Of a stretch of 64,000 nucleotides of DNA, positions 28,243 through 38,458 are shown piece by piece. The notes under the pieces were generated by a model. That model did no database searches, was not told where the DNA came from, and saw nothing but the letters and a program-made list of their open reading frames with translations. How positions within the stretch are numbered: the first letter of the stretch is position 1; each line of letters opens with the position of its first letter. Origin of the DNA: Pseudoxanthomonas spadix (GTDB lineage: Bacteria > Pseudomonadota > Gammaproteobacteria > Xanthomonadales > Xanthomonadaceae); contig NZ_RDQN01000009.1 of assembly GCF_003703395.1 (NCBI RefSeq), positions 44,535 to 108,534 on the forward strand. The letters are read 5' to 3'. A program made the position numbers and the translations under genes.

Positions 28243-30149
28243 GCCTGCTCGCTGCCCTGCTGCGCGCAGGCACCCTGCGCACGCTGGATCACGCCTTCGC
28301 CCAGAGCCTGCGCCGGCTCGATGCCGACACGCCCGAGGAAGTGCTCGCCGCCGCTGCACTGGCCTCGCTGGCCGTGGCCCAGGGACATGCCGGTTTCGAT
28401 CCCGCGCGCCCGCAGCTGCTGGTCGATGCAGCGCTCGACTGGCCCGATCCCGCGTCCTGGCAGGCGGCGATCACCGCTTCGCGCTGGGTTGCCCAACCCA
28501 TGGCCGCGCAGGACCAAGCGCCCGCCGACCGGCCGCTGGTGTTCGAACATGGCCTGCTCTATCTGCGCCGCTACCGCGAATACGAGCGGCGCCTGGCCGT
28601 GCAGCTGCAGCGCATCGCGGACCAGCCGCTGCACGCCGCCGGCAGCGCGGAGGTGGCCGATGTGTTCGCCCTGCTGTTTCCGCCCCCGCAAGGCACTGGC
28701 CTGGCTGCGCAGGCGGGCAGCGGCCAAGACCGCCAGGCGCGCGCGGCGGCGCTGGCCCTGCGACGGGCCCTGCTGCTGGTCACCGGCGGCCCCGGCACCG
28801 GCAAGACCACCACCATCACCCGGCTGCTGGTGCTGCGCATCGCCCACGCGCAGCGCGCCAACACGGCCTTGCCCCGCATCGCCCTGGCCGCGCCCACCGG
28901 CCGCGCCGCCGAGCGCATGGCCGAGAGCCTGCGCAAGGCCGCTGCGCAGATCATCGCCAGTGGTGTCGATGCCGCGCTCTGCGCTGGCCTGCCGGGCAGC
29001 GCCAGCACCGTGCATCGCCTGCTCGGCACCATTCCCGACCAGCCCACCTTCCGCCACAACGCCGACAACCCGCTGCCGTTCGAGGTGATCGTGGTCGATG
29101 AGGCCTCGATGGTCGACCTGCCGCTGATGTGCAAGCTGGTCGAAGCGGTCGCCGATGGCGCCCAGCTGATCCTGCTGGGCGACCCGGACCAGCTGCCTTC
29201 GGTGGAAGCCGGCGACGTGCTGGCCGCGATCCTGGCCGCTGCCGGTCCCGGTGATGCGCTGGAAGCCGACGACGCCCGCGCACTGCAACCGCTGCTGGGT
29301 GATGCGCTGCCGGTGGTCGCCCAGGCCGGCGGCCTGCACGGCAACCGGGTGCAGCTGTTGCGCGGCTATCGCCAGCAGGCGGACTTCGACCTGTCGCCGC
29401 TGGCGCTGGCCGCGCGCGATGGCGATGCCGAACGTGCGCTGTCGCTGCTGCGCGGCGGCCAGCTGCGTGGCGTGAGCTTCCACGAGGACGTGCTGGACCC
29501 GCTGCAGGCACAGGGCGAGCTGTTCCTGGCGCACTGGCGCGCGCTGGCCGCCGCGTCCGATCCGGCCAGCGCCTTGCAGCTGGCCCAGCGCCTGCGCCTG
29601 CTCACCGCCGTGCGCCAAGGCCCACAGGGCGCGCGCGGCCTGAACACGCGCATCGAGCAGCTGCTGTCCGGGCGCCGCACCGGCAGCGCGCCGGCCTACT
29701 TCCACGGCCGCCTGCTGCTGGTCACTGAAAACAGCTATCGCCATGGCCTGTTCAACGGCGACATCGGGATCTGTCTGGGCGATGGCAGCGGCGCGCTGAT
29801 GGCCTGGTTTGCCGGCGGCGAAGACGGCAGCGTGCGCCCGTTCCATCCCGCCGCCCTGCCTGCGCACGAGAGCGCCTTCGCCATGACCGTGCACAAGGCC
29901 CAGGGCAGCGAGTTCGACCAGGTCTGGCTGCAGCTGCCGCGCCTGGAGAGCCGGGTGCTGTCCCGCGAGCTGGTCTACACCGCCCTGACCCGCGCCCGCA
30001 GCCGTCTGCACGTGGCCGGCAGCGCGCACGTGCTGCGCGCAGCCCTGGCCCGGCACGCCGAGCGCATGTCGGGGCTGGCCTGGCGCCTGGAGCGGGGGCA
30101 GAGCAGGGCGCGGCCGACGGACGGATCCGCCCAGGGTCGCCTGTTCTAG
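28239..30149 (+). CDS. recD: Exodeoxyribonuclease V alpha subunit RecD
   Basis: The 636-residue 5'-3' helicase has Walker A GGPGTGKTTTI at about residues 183-193, motif II VIVVDEASMVDLPLM, motif III LILLGDPDQLPSVEAGD and the late helicase motif AMTVHKAQGSEFDQVW. It completes RecBCD. The stop codon TAG (30147-30149) falls inside the terminal CTAG of repeat copy B, so the element abuts the coding region directly. Confidence 0.95.
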   Translation: MSLLAALLRAGTLRTLDHAFAQSLRRLDADTPEEVLAAAALASLAVAQGHAGFDPARPQLLVDAALDWPDPASWQAAITASRWVAQPMAAQDQAPADRPLVFEHGLLYLRRYREYERRLAVQLQRIADQPLHAAGSAEVADVFALLFPPPQGTGLAAQAGSGQDRQARAAALALRRALLLVTGGPGTGKTTTITRLLVLRIAHAQRANTALPRIALAAPTGRAAERMAESLRKAAAQIIASGVDAALCAGLPGSASTVHRLLGTIPDQPTFRHNADNPLPFEVIVVDEASMVDLPLMCKLVEAVADGAQLILLGDPDQLPSVEAGDVLAAILAAAGPGDALEADDARALQPLLGDALPVVAQAGGLHGNRVQLLRGYRQQADFDLSPLALAARDGDAERALSLLRGGQLRGVSFHEDVLDPLQAQGELFLAHWRALAAASDPASALQLAQRLRLLTAVRQGPQGARGLNTRIEQLLSGRRTGSAPAYFHGRLLLVTENSYRHGLFNGDIGICLGDGSGALMAWFAGGEDGSVRPFHPAALPAHESAFAMTVHKAQGSEFDQVWLQLPRLESRVLSRELVYTALTRARSRLHVAGSAHVLRAALARHAERMSGLAWRLERGQSRARPTDGSAQGRLF

Positions 30150-30313
30150 CAGCCTGTCGGGCTTTGGTGGTCGAGGCGAGAATTCGGCTGTGCGAGGTCA
30201 GATTTTCGACGGTTCGCCGGCCCATAGTGGTGCTATGGGCCAAGAAGCGGCGGAAAGATGGACCGCACAGGCGGATTCGCAGCCCGGCCGACCAAAGTCC
30301 GACAGACTGCTAG
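30146..30313 (+). repeat. 168-bp CTAG-bounded inverted-repeat element, copy B
   Basis: This copy is in the same orientation as copy C and inverted relative to copy A. It begins with the CTAG that includes the recD stop codon and ends with CTAG at 30310-30313. The central hairpin is CCCATAG/CTATGGG with loop TGGTG. Its strong secondary structure right after recD could act as a 3' mRNA stabiliser or terminator. Confidence 0.88.
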
Positions 30314-30714
30314 GAGCCTGCGGTCGGGCGTACGGGGCCGGCCCGGCGCCGGCGAAGACCCGCGCTGACGCACGCGGCTGCTTGATTCAGGCGTGGGCGG
30401 GCGCGACCGGCTCTCGCCCTGGCCGAGTGACGGGATTGTCAGCGCCTGGTCAGGAGGGCGATGGGGGGCGACGACCAGAATCGGCGCCATCGCCCGAAAG
30501 CGCCTTCCGCAGCGACCGTGGCACCGCGCCCGGTCATGCCGCTCGCCACGGGGATGCCGGCTGCCGGATGCGTGCACGCCGGGCCAAGCTCGCCCCCCTG
30601 GCCGCAGGTGCCGCGGGACGGCTTTCTTACCCCCGCCGCAGATGCGGTTTGCGCCTGCGCACCTGAATGGATCGACGCTGCATGAGCCAGCTCCCGACGC
30701 CGTACCATGACGCC
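30314..30714. other. 401-bp stretch without a recognisable gene, upstream of the two-component system
   Basis: No convincing ORF is present. A hairpin with arms GGGCGATGG (30456-30464) and CCATCGCCC (30487-30495) is visible. The stretch must hold the promoter of the response regulator gene; I found no clear consensus or operator repeat. Confidence 0.45.
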
Positions 30715-31398
30715 ATGAAACTGCTGATCATCGAAGACGAAGCCAAGACGGCCGGCTACCTGACCCGCGGCCTGGGCGAGGAAGGCTACAGCGTGGACCA
30801 TGCGGCCAACGGCGTGGACGGCCTGCACCTGGCCCTGACCGGGGACTACGATGCGGTCGTGCTGGACATCATGTTGCCGGGCATGGACGGCCTGCAGGTG
30901 CTGCAGGCGCTGCGCGCCCAGCGCGACACCCCGGTGATCATGCTCACCGCGCGCGACCAGGTCGACGATCGCCTGCGCGGCCTGGGTGCAGGCGCCGATG
31001 ATTACCTGGTCAAGCCGTTTTCCTTCCTGGAACTGCTGGCGCGCGTGCAGGCCATCACCCGCCGCGGCCGCGCCCACGAAGCCACCCAGATCCAGGTCGG
31101 CGACCTGCACATCGACCTGCTGGCCCGTCGCGCCACCCGCCGCGGCCGGCGCCTGAACCTGTCGGCCAAGGAGTTTGCACTGCTGGCCGCGCTGGCCCGC
31201 CGCCGCTCGCAGATCCTGTCCAAGACGGTGATCACCGAGACGGTGTGGGACATCAACTTCGACACCAACACCAACGTGGTGGAAGTGGCGATCAAGCGCC
31301 TGCGCGCCAAGCTGGAGTACCCGGGCGAGACCAAGCTGCTGCATACCGTGCGCGGCATGGGCTACGTGCTCGAGGTGCGCGAGGACCAGGCCGAGTGA
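30715..31398 (+). CDS. OmpR-family response regulator (CusR/IrlR-like)
   Basis: The 227-residue regulator has a receiver domain with acidic residues IIEDE, phospho-acceptor D51 in VVLDIMLPGMDG and the conserved Lys in DDYLVKPFS, followed by a winged-helix domain ending VAIKRLRAKLEYPGETKLLHTVRGMGYVLE. The sequence is closest in character to heavy-metal regulators of the CusR/CopR group. The ATG at 30715 begins the receiver; upstream in-frame ATGs add unlike sequence. The kinase gene overlaps its stop (GTGA). No metal-efflux genes are adjacent, so the signal is open. Confidence 0.9.
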   Translation: MKLLIIEDEAKTAGYLTRGLGEEGYSVDHAANGVDGLHLALTGDYDAVVLDIMLPGMDGLQVLQALRAQRDTPVIMLTARDQVDDRLRGLGAGADDYLVKPFSFLELLARVQAITRRGRAHEATQIQVGDLHIDLLARRATRRGRRLNLSAKEFALLAALARRRSQILSKTVITETVWDINFDTNTNVVEVAIKRLRAKLEYPGETKLLHTVRGMGYVLEVREDQAE

Positions 31399-32840
31399 AC
31401 ACCCGCTCCATCGCGGCACGGTTGGGGCTGATGTTCGGCCTGGCCGCCACGGTGGTGCTGGCGGTGCTGGCCGTCTCGCTGTTCCTGTTCCAGTCCTACG
31501 AACTGCAGCGCCACAACCGTGAGGAACTCCACGCCCGGCTGGTGATCGTCGAGCGCCTGGCGGCACGGGCCGACAAGGACGCGCAATGGGGCATTTTCCG
31601 CGACAAGCTGGCCGACTTCACCCCCGAGGACGGCAGCCTGTACTTCCTGGTGGAAAGCCGCGATCCGCGCTACCGCGTGGGCAGCGGCTTTCTGGACCAG
31701 GCGCGGTTCGACGGCCACGTCGAGGGCTTCGGCAACGCGGTGCTGGCCAACGGCCAGCAGTACCTGACCCTGTCCCATCCCCTGCCGGCCGCCGGTGAGC
31801 GCCCGGCGGTGCAGCTGATCGTGGCCGAGGGCAAGCGCGACATCGAGGCGGCCGAGTGGCTGCTGGCGGTGGGCATCGTGGTGCTGTCGCTGGTGGCCGT
31901 GGCCGCGGTGTCCACGCTGGGCTGGTGGATCGCCCGGCGCGGCCTGGCGCCGGTGGACCGGCTCAGCGCCTACGCGCGCAAGCTGGACGTGCGCGACCTC
32001 ACCCTGCGCCTGCCGGCCGACCACCTGCCGACCGAGCTGGAAGGCCTGGTGGTCTCGCTCAACGAGGCGCTGGATCGGCTGCAGCGCGCCTACGAGCAGC
32101 TCAACGCGTTCAATGCCGACGTCGCCCACGAATTGCGCACCCCGCTGGGCAACATGATCGGCGAGACCCAGGTGACCCTGACCCGCGCGCGTTCGTCCGA
32201 TGCGCTTCAATCCACGCTGCAGTCCAACCTGGAAGAGCTGGAACGGCTGCGCAACATCGTCAACGCGATGCTGTTTTTGGCCCGCGCCGACCGCGGCGAA
32301 TCGGCGCGCGACCTGGTGGAAGTCTCGCTGCGCGAGGAAACCACCAAGGCCGCTGAGTTCATGGACATGGTCATGGAAGATGCCGGCATGTCCCTGCGCG
32401 TGGAAGGCGATGCGCGCGCGCGGGTGGAAGGCTCGCTGTACGCGCGCGCCATCACCAACCTGCTGGACAACGCGCTGCGTCATGGCGCCCCGGGCGGCAC
32501 CATCGAGGTCTTCATCACCGAGGCCGGCGACGCAGTCAGCGTGAGCGTGCGCAACCGCGCCGCGCCGATCCCGCGCGAGGCGCTGGAGCATCTGTTCGAC
32601 CGCTTCTACCGCGCCGATCCGTCGCGCACCGGCAGCGACCAGAACCACGGCCTGGGCCTGGCCATCGTCAAGGCCGTGGCACAGCTGCATGGCGGCACGG
32701 TGTTTGCCACCTGCGAAGATGGCCATGTGTGCATCGGCCTGCGCCTGCCGCGGGTGGCGCAGGCGGCCCCGCCGCCAGCCGCGCGTGCCGGCGGGCGTGC
32801 AGGTCGGGCGCCACGGGTCAGTCCGCAGCCTTCGGCCTGA
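31395..32840 (+). CDS. Sensor histidine kinase, partner of the CusR-like regulator
   Basis: The 481-residue kinase starts at a GTG overlapping the regulator stop. It has a membrane segment at about residues 10-32, a periplasmic region, a second segment at about 155-180, a HAMP domain, the HisKA box FNADVAHELRTPLGN (H about 245) and HATPase motifs NLLDNALRHG and GLGLAIVKAVAQLHGG. The layout is that of CusS-like kinases. The periplasmic domain of about 120 residues lacks an obvious His/Met metal cluster, so metal sensing is not supported by the sequence itself. Confidence 0.9.
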   Translation: MNTRSIAARLGLMFGLAATVVLAVLAVSLFLFQSYELQRHNREELHARLVIVERLAARADKDAQWGIFRDKLADFTPEDGSLYFLVESRDPRYRVGSGFLDQARFDGHVEGFGNAVLANGQQYLTLSHPLPAAGERPAVQLIVAEGKRDIEAAEWLLAVGIVVLSLVAVAAVSTLGWWIARRGLAPVDRLSAYARKLDVRDLTLRLPADHLPTELEGLVVSLNEALDRLQRAYEQLNAFNADVAHELRTPLGNMIGETQVTLTRARSSDALQSTLQSNLEELERLRNIVNAMLFLARADRGESARDLVEVSLREETTKAAEFMDMVMEDAGMSLRVEGDARARVEGSLYARAITNLLDNALRHGAPGGTIEVFITEAGDAVSVSVRNRAAPIPREALEHLFDRFYRADPSRTGSDQNHGLGLAIVKAVAQLHGGTVFATCEDGHVCIGLRLPRVAQAAPPPAARAGGRAGRAPRVSPQPSA

Positions 32841-32935
32841 ACCGGCGGCGCTGGCCGGCAGTTGCCGGCCGCCGGTAAAGTGGCCGCCAGATGGGCGTTG
32901 TGCTGCGCCTTGCTTGCGCCGGGACCGGAGAGCCC

Positions 32936-33442
32936 ATGTTCGCACCCGTGATGTCGCTGTTGCTGGCCGCCGCAGCCGCCACCGCGCCGGCCGCCACTGT
33001 CGTGCAGCTGCGCACGGCCATGCCCGTGCGCTGCATTGCGCTCTATCAGGGTTCGCTCAAGGGCTCGCACGTGCTGGTCTCGGCCGACACCCTGCAGACC
33101 CTGGCCGGGGGCGATGCCGATGGCCTGCCACTGGATGCGCGCATGACCCGGATCATGGCCAGACGCGCCAGCGACCTGCTGGCCATGACCCGGGACCTGG
33201 CGCGCGACGCCCGCGGCTGCCAGCAGCTGAGCCTGACCCAGGTCGGCGATGCCGGCCTGGTGCTGATCCCGCTGATCGAGGCCGGCCGGGTGGCGGTCTG
33301 GTCGGAGGTCAGGCATGGTCTGGTCCCGGACATCCGCATCGAACAGGGCGCGTGCAGCCTGGAGCATCCGGTGGCCGGTTTCAGCGCCAGCATCGACGGC
33401 GAGGCCAAGGCCTTCCTGGTGCTGATGACCTGCATGGTCTGA
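32936..33442 (+). CDS. Secreted hypothetical protein, 168 residues
   Basis: The product begins MFAPVMSLLLAAAAATAPAATVVQ, a likely signal peptide, and the ATG at 32936 has a ribosome-binding site (GGAG). The mature part has four cysteines spread over the sequence (RCIALYQ, RGCQQLS, GACSLEH, LMTCMV), suitable for two disulfides in the periplasm. I do not recognise a family. It is flanked by the two-component system and an oxidoreductase gene but spaced from both. Confidence 0.6.
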   Translation: MFAPVMSLLLAAAAATAPAATVVQLRTAMPVRCIALYQGSLKGSHVLVSADTLQTLAGGDADGLPLDARMTRIMARRASDLLAMTRDLARDARGCQQLSLTQVGDAGLVLIPLIEAGRVAVWSEVRHGLVPDIRIEQGACSLEHPVAGFSASIDGEAKAFLVLMTCMV

Positions 33443-33583
33443 TCGGCCGCCTGGCCGGCGGCGCCTGCGGGCGGGAGGTTTTCGGACCCCTGTGCCACCG
33501 GTTTGCAGTCCTGGCGGGTTTTCCGCGGCGCGCTGCGCGCCGACAATGGCCTGCAGATCCGTCCTCCGAGGGAGTCCTTCGCC

Positions 33584-34594
33584 ATGAAAGCCGTCGCCTA
33601 CCTCCACGCTGGCCTGCCGATCGATGACCCGGCCGCGCTGATCGACATCGAGCTGCCGATCCCCGAGCCCGGCCCGCGCGACCTGCGGGTCAAGGTCCAC
33701 GCGGTGTCGGTCAATCCGGTCGATACCAAGGTCCGCCACCGCGCCCAGGTCAGCCAGCCGCGGGTACTGGGCTGGGACGCGGTCGGCACGGTCGAGGCCG
33801 TCGGTGCCGCGGTCACCCTGTTCAAGCCGGGCGATGCGGTGTTCTACGCCGGGGTGATCGATCGCCCCGGCAGCAACGCCCAGTATCAGCTGGTGGACGA
33901 GCGCATCGTCGCGCGCAAGCCGGCCAGCCTGGACGATGCCCAGGCCGCGGCCCTGCCGCTGACCGCCATCACCGCCTGGGAGTTGTTGTTCGACCGCCTG
34001 CGCATTGCCGAAGGTGGGGGCCAGGGCCAGGTGCTGCTGGTCACCGGCGCAGCCGGCGGCGTGGGCTCGATCCTGGTCCAGCTGGCGCGCAAGCTGACCT
34101 CGCTGACCGTGGTCGGCACCGCCTCGCGCCCGCAGACCCAGGCCTGGGTCAGGGAGCTGGGCGCCCACCACGTCATCGACCACAGCCAGCCGCTGTTGCC
34201 GCAGCTCAAGGCCCTGGCCATCGACCAGGTCCAGCACGTGGCCAGCCTCACCCATACCGGCAGCTACTACAGCCAGTACCTCGACCTGATCGCCGCGCAG
34301 GGTCAGCTGGGCCTGATCGACGATGTGCCCTCGCTCGATGCGATGCCGCTCAAGCCCAAGAGCATCTCCCTGCACTGGGAATCCATGTTCACCCGCCCGC
34401 TCTACCAGACCCCGGACATGCAGGCCCAGCACGTGCTGCTGACCCGGGTGGCCGAGCTGGTCGATGCCGGCGTCCTGCGCACCACCTTCAGCGAGCACTA
34501 CGGCACGATCAACGCCGCCAACCTGCGCCGCGCCCATGCCCTGATCGAAAGCGGCAAGGCCAAGGGCAAGATCGTGCTGGAAGGTTTCGGCTGA
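33584..34594 (+). CDS. Zinc-type alcohol dehydrogenase-like / quinone oxidoreductase family protein
   Basis: The 336-residue MDR-superfamily enzyme has the NAD(P)-binding motif VTGAAGGVGSILVQLARK and the N-terminal substrate domain VSVNPVDTKVR...VLGWDAVGTVEAVG. It lacks the Cys/His ligands of catalytic-zinc alcohol dehydrogenases, which suits the quinone oxidoreductase branch (YhdH/ZTA1-like). A ribosome-binding site (GAGGGAG) precedes the ATG at 33584. It probably reduces quinones or enones with NADPH; the substrate is unknown. Confidence 0.88.
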   Translation: MKAVAYLHAGLPIDDPAALIDIELPIPEPGPRDLRVKVHAVSVNPVDTKVRHRAQVSQPRVLGWDAVGTVEAVGAAVTLFKPGDAVFYAGVIDRPGSNAQYQLVDERIVARKPASLDDAQAAALPLTAITAWELLFDRLRIAEGGGQGQVLLVTGAAGGVGSILVQLARKLTSLTVVGTASRPQTQAWVRELGAHHVIDHSQPLLPQLKALAIDQVQHVASLTHTGSYYSQYLDLIAAQGQLGLIDDVPSLDAMPLKPKSISLHWESMFTRPLYQTPDMQAQHVLLTRVAELVDAGVLRTTFSEHYGTINAANLRRAHALIESGKAKGKIVLEGFG

Positions 34595-34739
34595 GCCAGG
34601 CCGACAGGAGCAGGCGGCCTCGGCATGCCGCGCGCCTGCACCATGACCGGCACTGCGCGCGCGCCGGGTCGTGCCGGGGCCGGATGGACACCGCCATCCG
34701 GCGCAGTGGCTGAGACCTGCCGCCGATACACTGGCCTGC

Positions 34740-36326
34740 ATGCAACCTGAAATCCTGATCCTGGGCGGCTTGGTCCTGGCCGTCATCGTGCTGCAGCTGG
34801 TGCTGCTGCTGCGCCGTTCCAACACGGACGCACTGGAAAACGCCCTGCGCGAGGAACAGCGCAGCGGCCGCGGCGAGCTGCGCGAGCAGCTCGAAGGCCT
34901 GGCCCGCCAGCAGGACGCACGCATGGAGGCCTTCGCGCGCAACCTGACCGAGTTGTCCAGCCGCACCGATACCCGCCTGGACCTGCTGCGCCAGGCCCTG
35001 GGCGAGGACGCGCGCAAGGCCCGCGAGGAAGGCGCGCAGGCCCAGCAGCGCAGCGCCGAACAGCTCGGCAGCCGGCTGGTGGAGATGCGCGCCCAGCTGG
35101 ACGCCTTCGGCGCGCAGCAGGAAGCCCGGATCGTGGCCTTCGGCCAGCAACTGAGCGAGCTGATCGCCCGCAGCGACGCGCACATGGCCGCCCTGCGCGA
35201 AGCGCTGGCCGAAGACGCGCGCAAGTCGCGCAGCGAGGCGGGCCAATCGCAGCAGCGTTTTGCCGATGCCCAGGGCCTGCGCCTGGCCGAGCTGACCCAG
35301 CGCAACGAGACCCGCATCGCCGAGATGCGCGCCACCCTGGACCAGCAGCTGCAGCGCCTGCAGGCCGACAACGCGGCCAAGCTGGAACAGATCCGGGTAA
35401 CCGTGGACGAGAAGCTGCAGGGCACCCTCAACACGCGCCTGGATGCGTCCTTCAAGCTGGTGTCCGAACGCCTGGAGCAGGTCCAGCGCGGGCTGGGCGA
35501 GATGCAGCAGCTGGCCACCGGCGTGGGCGACCTCAAGCGGGTGCTGACCAATGTCAAAAGCCGCGGCGGCTGGGGCGAGGTGCAGCTGGAAAACATCCTC
35601 GAGCAGACCCTGACTGCCGAGCAGTACGCGCGCTGCGTCAAGGTGCGCGCCGACAGCAACGAGATGGTGGACTTCGCCGTGCGCCTGCCCGGGCGCGGCG
35701 ACGGGCAGGCCACGCCGGTATGGCTGCCGCTGGATTCCAAGTTTCCGCACGAGGACTACGAGAAGCTGCTCAACGCCCAGGAGCTGGGCGATGTGGAGGC
35801 CGTGCGCGTGACCGGCGTGCAGCTGGAGCGCGCCATCCGCATCCAGGCCAAATCGATCAGCGACAAGTACATCGCCCCGCCGCACACCACCGATTTTGCG
35901 GTGATGTTCCTGCCCACCGAGGGCCTGTACGCCGAAGTGATCCGCCGCCCCGGCCTGGTCGACCTGCTGCAGCGCGAGCACCGGGTGGTGATCGCCGGCC
36001 CGACCACGGTCACCGCGCTGCTCAACAGCCTGCAGATGGGCTTTCGTACCCTGGCCATCGAGCAGCGCTCCAGCGAGGTCTGGGCGCTGCTGGGCGCGGT
36101 CAAGAGCGAGTTCGGCAAGTTCGCCGGCATCCTGGAAAAGGCCGAGAAACAGATCAACACCGTCAGCAAGAGCCTGGGCGATGCCAGCCGCAAGACCCGC
36201 ACCATCGCCCGGCGCCTGCGCGGGGTGGAGACGCTGGGGCAATCGCAGTCCCAGGCCCTGCTGGGCGAGCTGGGCGCCGAACTTGACGAGGAAGCCGAAC
36301 CGGCAGGCGAGGACCCGCCGGCCTGA
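34740..36326 (+). CDS. rmuC: DNA recombination protein RmuC
   Basis: The 528-residue protein has an N-terminal membrane segment (about residues 5-26), a long coiled coil rich in Gln/Arg/Ala (about 30-260) and the RmuC domain with VKSRGGWGEVQLENILEQTLT, WLPLDSKFPHEDYEKLL and FLPTEGLYAEVIRRPGL. RmuC limits inversion at short repeats; its C-terminal domain resembles nucleases. The coiled coil has internal near-repeats (ALGEDARKARE, ALAEDARKSRS). It is convergent with ilvD. Confidence 0.94.
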   Translation: MQPEILILGGLVLAVIVLQLVLLLRRSNTDALENALREEQRSGRGELREQLEGLARQQDARMEAFARNLTELSSRTDTRLDLLRQALGEDARKAREEGAQAQQRSAEQLGSRLVEMRAQLDAFGAQQEARIVAFGQQLSELIARSDAHMAALREALAEDARKSRSEAGQSQQRFADAQGLRLAELTQRNETRIAEMRATLDQQLQRLQADNAAKLEQIRVTVDEKLQGTLNTRLDASFKLVSERLEQVQRGLGEMQQLATGVGDLKRVLTNVKSRGGWGEVQLENILEQTLTAEQYARCVKVRADSNEMVDFAVRLPGRGDGQATPVWLPLDSKFPHEDYEKLLNAQELGDVEAVRVTGVQLERAIRIQAKSISDKYIAPPHTTDFAVMFLPTEGLYAEVIRRPGLVDLLQREHRVVIAGPTTVTALLNSLQMGFRTLAIEQRSSEVWALLGAVKSEFGKFAGILEKAEKQINTVSKSLGDASRKTRTIARRLRGVETLGQSQSQALLGELGAELDEEAEPAGEDPPA

Positions 36327-36458
36327 GGCGAAGGCTTTGCCGCGTCGAACGGCGCGCGGCGGGGCGCACCATCGGCCCATCGCCCCTGGCCGCAAGCGGC
36401 GCTCCCCGGCGATGGCCGGATCCGGCGCGCCTGGCCGCCCGTCAGGGCGACAGGCGCG

Positions 36459-38297
36459 TCAGCCGTCCAGCATCGCCTTGTCGCGCACCGCGCCCTTGTC
36501 GGCGCTGGTGGCCAGCAGCGCGTAGGCCTTGAGCGCAGTGGTGACCTTGCGCGGGCGCGCCTGGGCCGGTTTCCAGCCCCTGGCGTCCTGCTCGGCGCGG
36601 CGGGCGGCCAGTTCGGCATCGTCCACCAGCAGGTTGATCGCGCGCTTGGGGATGTCGATCAGGATCCTGTCGCCGTCGCGGACCAGGCCGATGGCGCCGC
36701 CAGCGGCCGCTTCGGGCGAGGCATGGCCGATCGACAGGCCCGAGGTGCCGCCGGAGAAACGCCCGTCGGTGAGCAGCGCGCACTGCTTGCCCAGGCCCTT
36801 GGACTTCAGATAGCTGGTCGGGTAGAGCATCTCCTGCATGCCCGGGCCGCCCTTGGGGCCTTCGTAGCGGATCACCACGACCTCGCCGGGCGCGACCAGG
36901 TTGGCCAGGATGCCCTTGACCGCCGAATCCTGGCTTTCGAACACCCGGGCCCTGCCTTCGAACACGTGGATGGATTCGTCCACGCCGGCGGTCTTGACCA
37001 CGCAGCCATCGACGGCCAGGTTGCCGTACAGCACGGCCAGGCCGCCTTCGGCCGAATACGCGTGTTCGACACTGCGGATGCAGCCTTCGCTGCGATCAAC
37101 GTCGAGCGTCTTCCAGCGCGTGGCCTGGCTGAAGGCCACCTGGGTCGGCACCCCGCCCGGGCCGGCCTTGAAGAAGGTGTGCACCGCCTCATCCTCGCTC
37201 TGGGTGACATCCCACCTGGCGATGCCCTCGGCCAGGGTCTTGCTGTGCACGGTCGGCACGTCGGTATGCAGCAGGCCGCCGCGGGCCAGTTCGCCCAGGA
37301 TCGCGAAGATGCCGCCGGCGCGGTGCACATCCTCCATGTGGTACTTCTGGATGTTCGGCGCCACCTTGCACAGCTGCGGCACCTTGCGCGAGAGCCGGTC
37401 GATGTCGCGCAGGTCGAAGGCCACCTCGCCCTCCTGCGCGGCGGCCAGCAGGTGCAGGATGGTGTTGGTCGAACCGCCCATGGCGATGTCCAGGGTCATC
37501 GCGTTCTCGAAGGCCTCGAAGCTGGCAATCGTGCGCGGCAGCGCGCTGGCGTCTTCGCCGCCGTACCAGCGATGGCACAGCTCCACCACCAGCCGTCCTG
37601 CGCGCAGGAACAGTTGCTCGCGGTCGGCATGGGTGGCCAGGGTCGAACCGTTGCCCGGCAGGGCCAGGCCCAGCGCCTCGGTCAGGCAGTTCATCGAGTT
37701 GGCGGTGAACATGCCGCTGCACGAACCGCAGGTCGGGCAGGCGCTGCGCTCGTAGGCGGCGACCTTTTCGTCCGAGGCATGCGCGTCGGCGGCCACCACC
37801 ATCGCATCGACCAGGTCCAGGCCATGCTCGGACAGGGTGGTCTTGCCCGCTTCCATCGGCCCGCCGGAGACGAACACCACCGGGATGTTCAGGCGCAGCG
37901 CGGCCATCAGCATGCCGGGGGTGATCTTGTCGCAGTTGGAGATGCACACCAGCGCATCGGCGCAGTGCGCGTTGACCATGTACTCGACCGAGTCGGCGAT
38001 GATCTCGCGGCTGGGCAGCGAGTACAGCATGCCGTCATGGCCCATGGCGATGCCGTCGTCCACCGCGATCGTGTTGAACTCCTTGGCCACCCCGCCGACC
38101 CGTTCGATCTCGCGCGCGACCAGCTGGCCGAGGTCCTTCAGGTGCACGTGGCCGGGCACGAACTGGGTGAAGGAATTTGCAATCGCGACGATCGGCTTGT
38201 GGAAGTCGTCATCCTTCATTCCGGTGGCCCGCCACAGCGCGCGCGCGCCGGCCATGTTGCGGCCAAAGGTGGAGGTCCTGGAGCGGTACTCGGGCAT
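36459..38297 (-). CDS. ilvD: Dihydroxy-acid dehydratase IlvD
   Basis: The 612-residue iron-sulfur enzyme dehydrates 2,3-dihydroxy-acids in valine and isoleucine synthesis. Cluster cysteines are in [12 protein letters not shown] and [19 protein letters not shown], and the C-terminal part has [18 protein letters not shown]. The ATG at 38297 begins [19 protein letters not shown] as in E. coli-type enzymes. It is monocistronic here, divergent from the DUF1190 lipoprotein. Confidence 0.97.
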   Translation of the reverse strand: MPEYRSRTSTFGRNMAGARALWRATGMKDDDFHKPIVAIANSFTQFVPGHVHLKDLGQLVAREIERVGGVAKEFNTIAVDDGIAMGHDGMLYSLPSREIIADSVEYMVNAHCADALVCISNCDKITPGMLMAALRLNIPVVFVSGGPMEAGKTTLSEHGLDLVDAMVVAADAHASDEKVAAYERSACPTCGSCSGMFTANSMNCLTEALGLALPGNGSTLATHADREQLFLRAGRLVVELCHRWYGGEDASALPRTIASFEAFENAMTLDIAMGGSTNTILHLLAAAQEGEVAFDLRDIDRLSRKVPQLCKVAPNIQKYHMEDVHRAGGIFAILGELARGGLLHTDVPTVHSKTLAEGIARWDVTQSEDEAVHTFFKAGPGGVPTQVAFSQATRWKTLDVDRSEGCIRSVEHAYSAEGGLAVLYGNLAVDGCVVKTAGVDESIHVFEGRARVFESQDSAVKGILANLVAPGEVVVIRYEGPKGGPGMQEMLYPTSYLKSKGLGKQCALLTDGRFSGGTSGLSIGHASPEAAAGGAIGLVRDGDRILIDIPKRAINLLVDDAELAARRAEQDARGWKPAQARPRKVTTALKAYALLATSADKGAVRDKAMLDG

Positions 38298-38458
38298 GTC
38301 GGTGTCTTTGGGCCGGCGCAGGGCCGGCGTGATGCGGGAAGGGCGGCATTTTCCGCGCTTTTCTCGGTTGCTGCTGCAACTGACGATTCAGCCATGTGCA
38401 GCAGGCCGTTGGTGACGGCAGGCATCATGGGCCATCGCATGACCTCGACCGACCCAAG

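Noticed and set aside
24451..28359. A 1302-codon open frame antisense to recB, and a 648-codon one antisense to recD (28110-30056)
   Set aside because: Very high third-position GC leaves stop-free antisense frames. Their translations are rich in Gln, Arg, His and Gly without any recognisable domain, while the sense strand encodes intact RecB and RecD.
31395..32840. Copper or silver specificity for the two-component system
   Set aside because: The overall similarity is to CusR/CusS-like pairs, but no metal-binding cluster is visible in the sensor domain and no efflux genes are adjacent.
34509..36395. A 628-codon minus-strand frame opposite rmuC
   Set aside because: RmuC is unmistakable on the plus strand; the opposite frame is compositionally a shadow.
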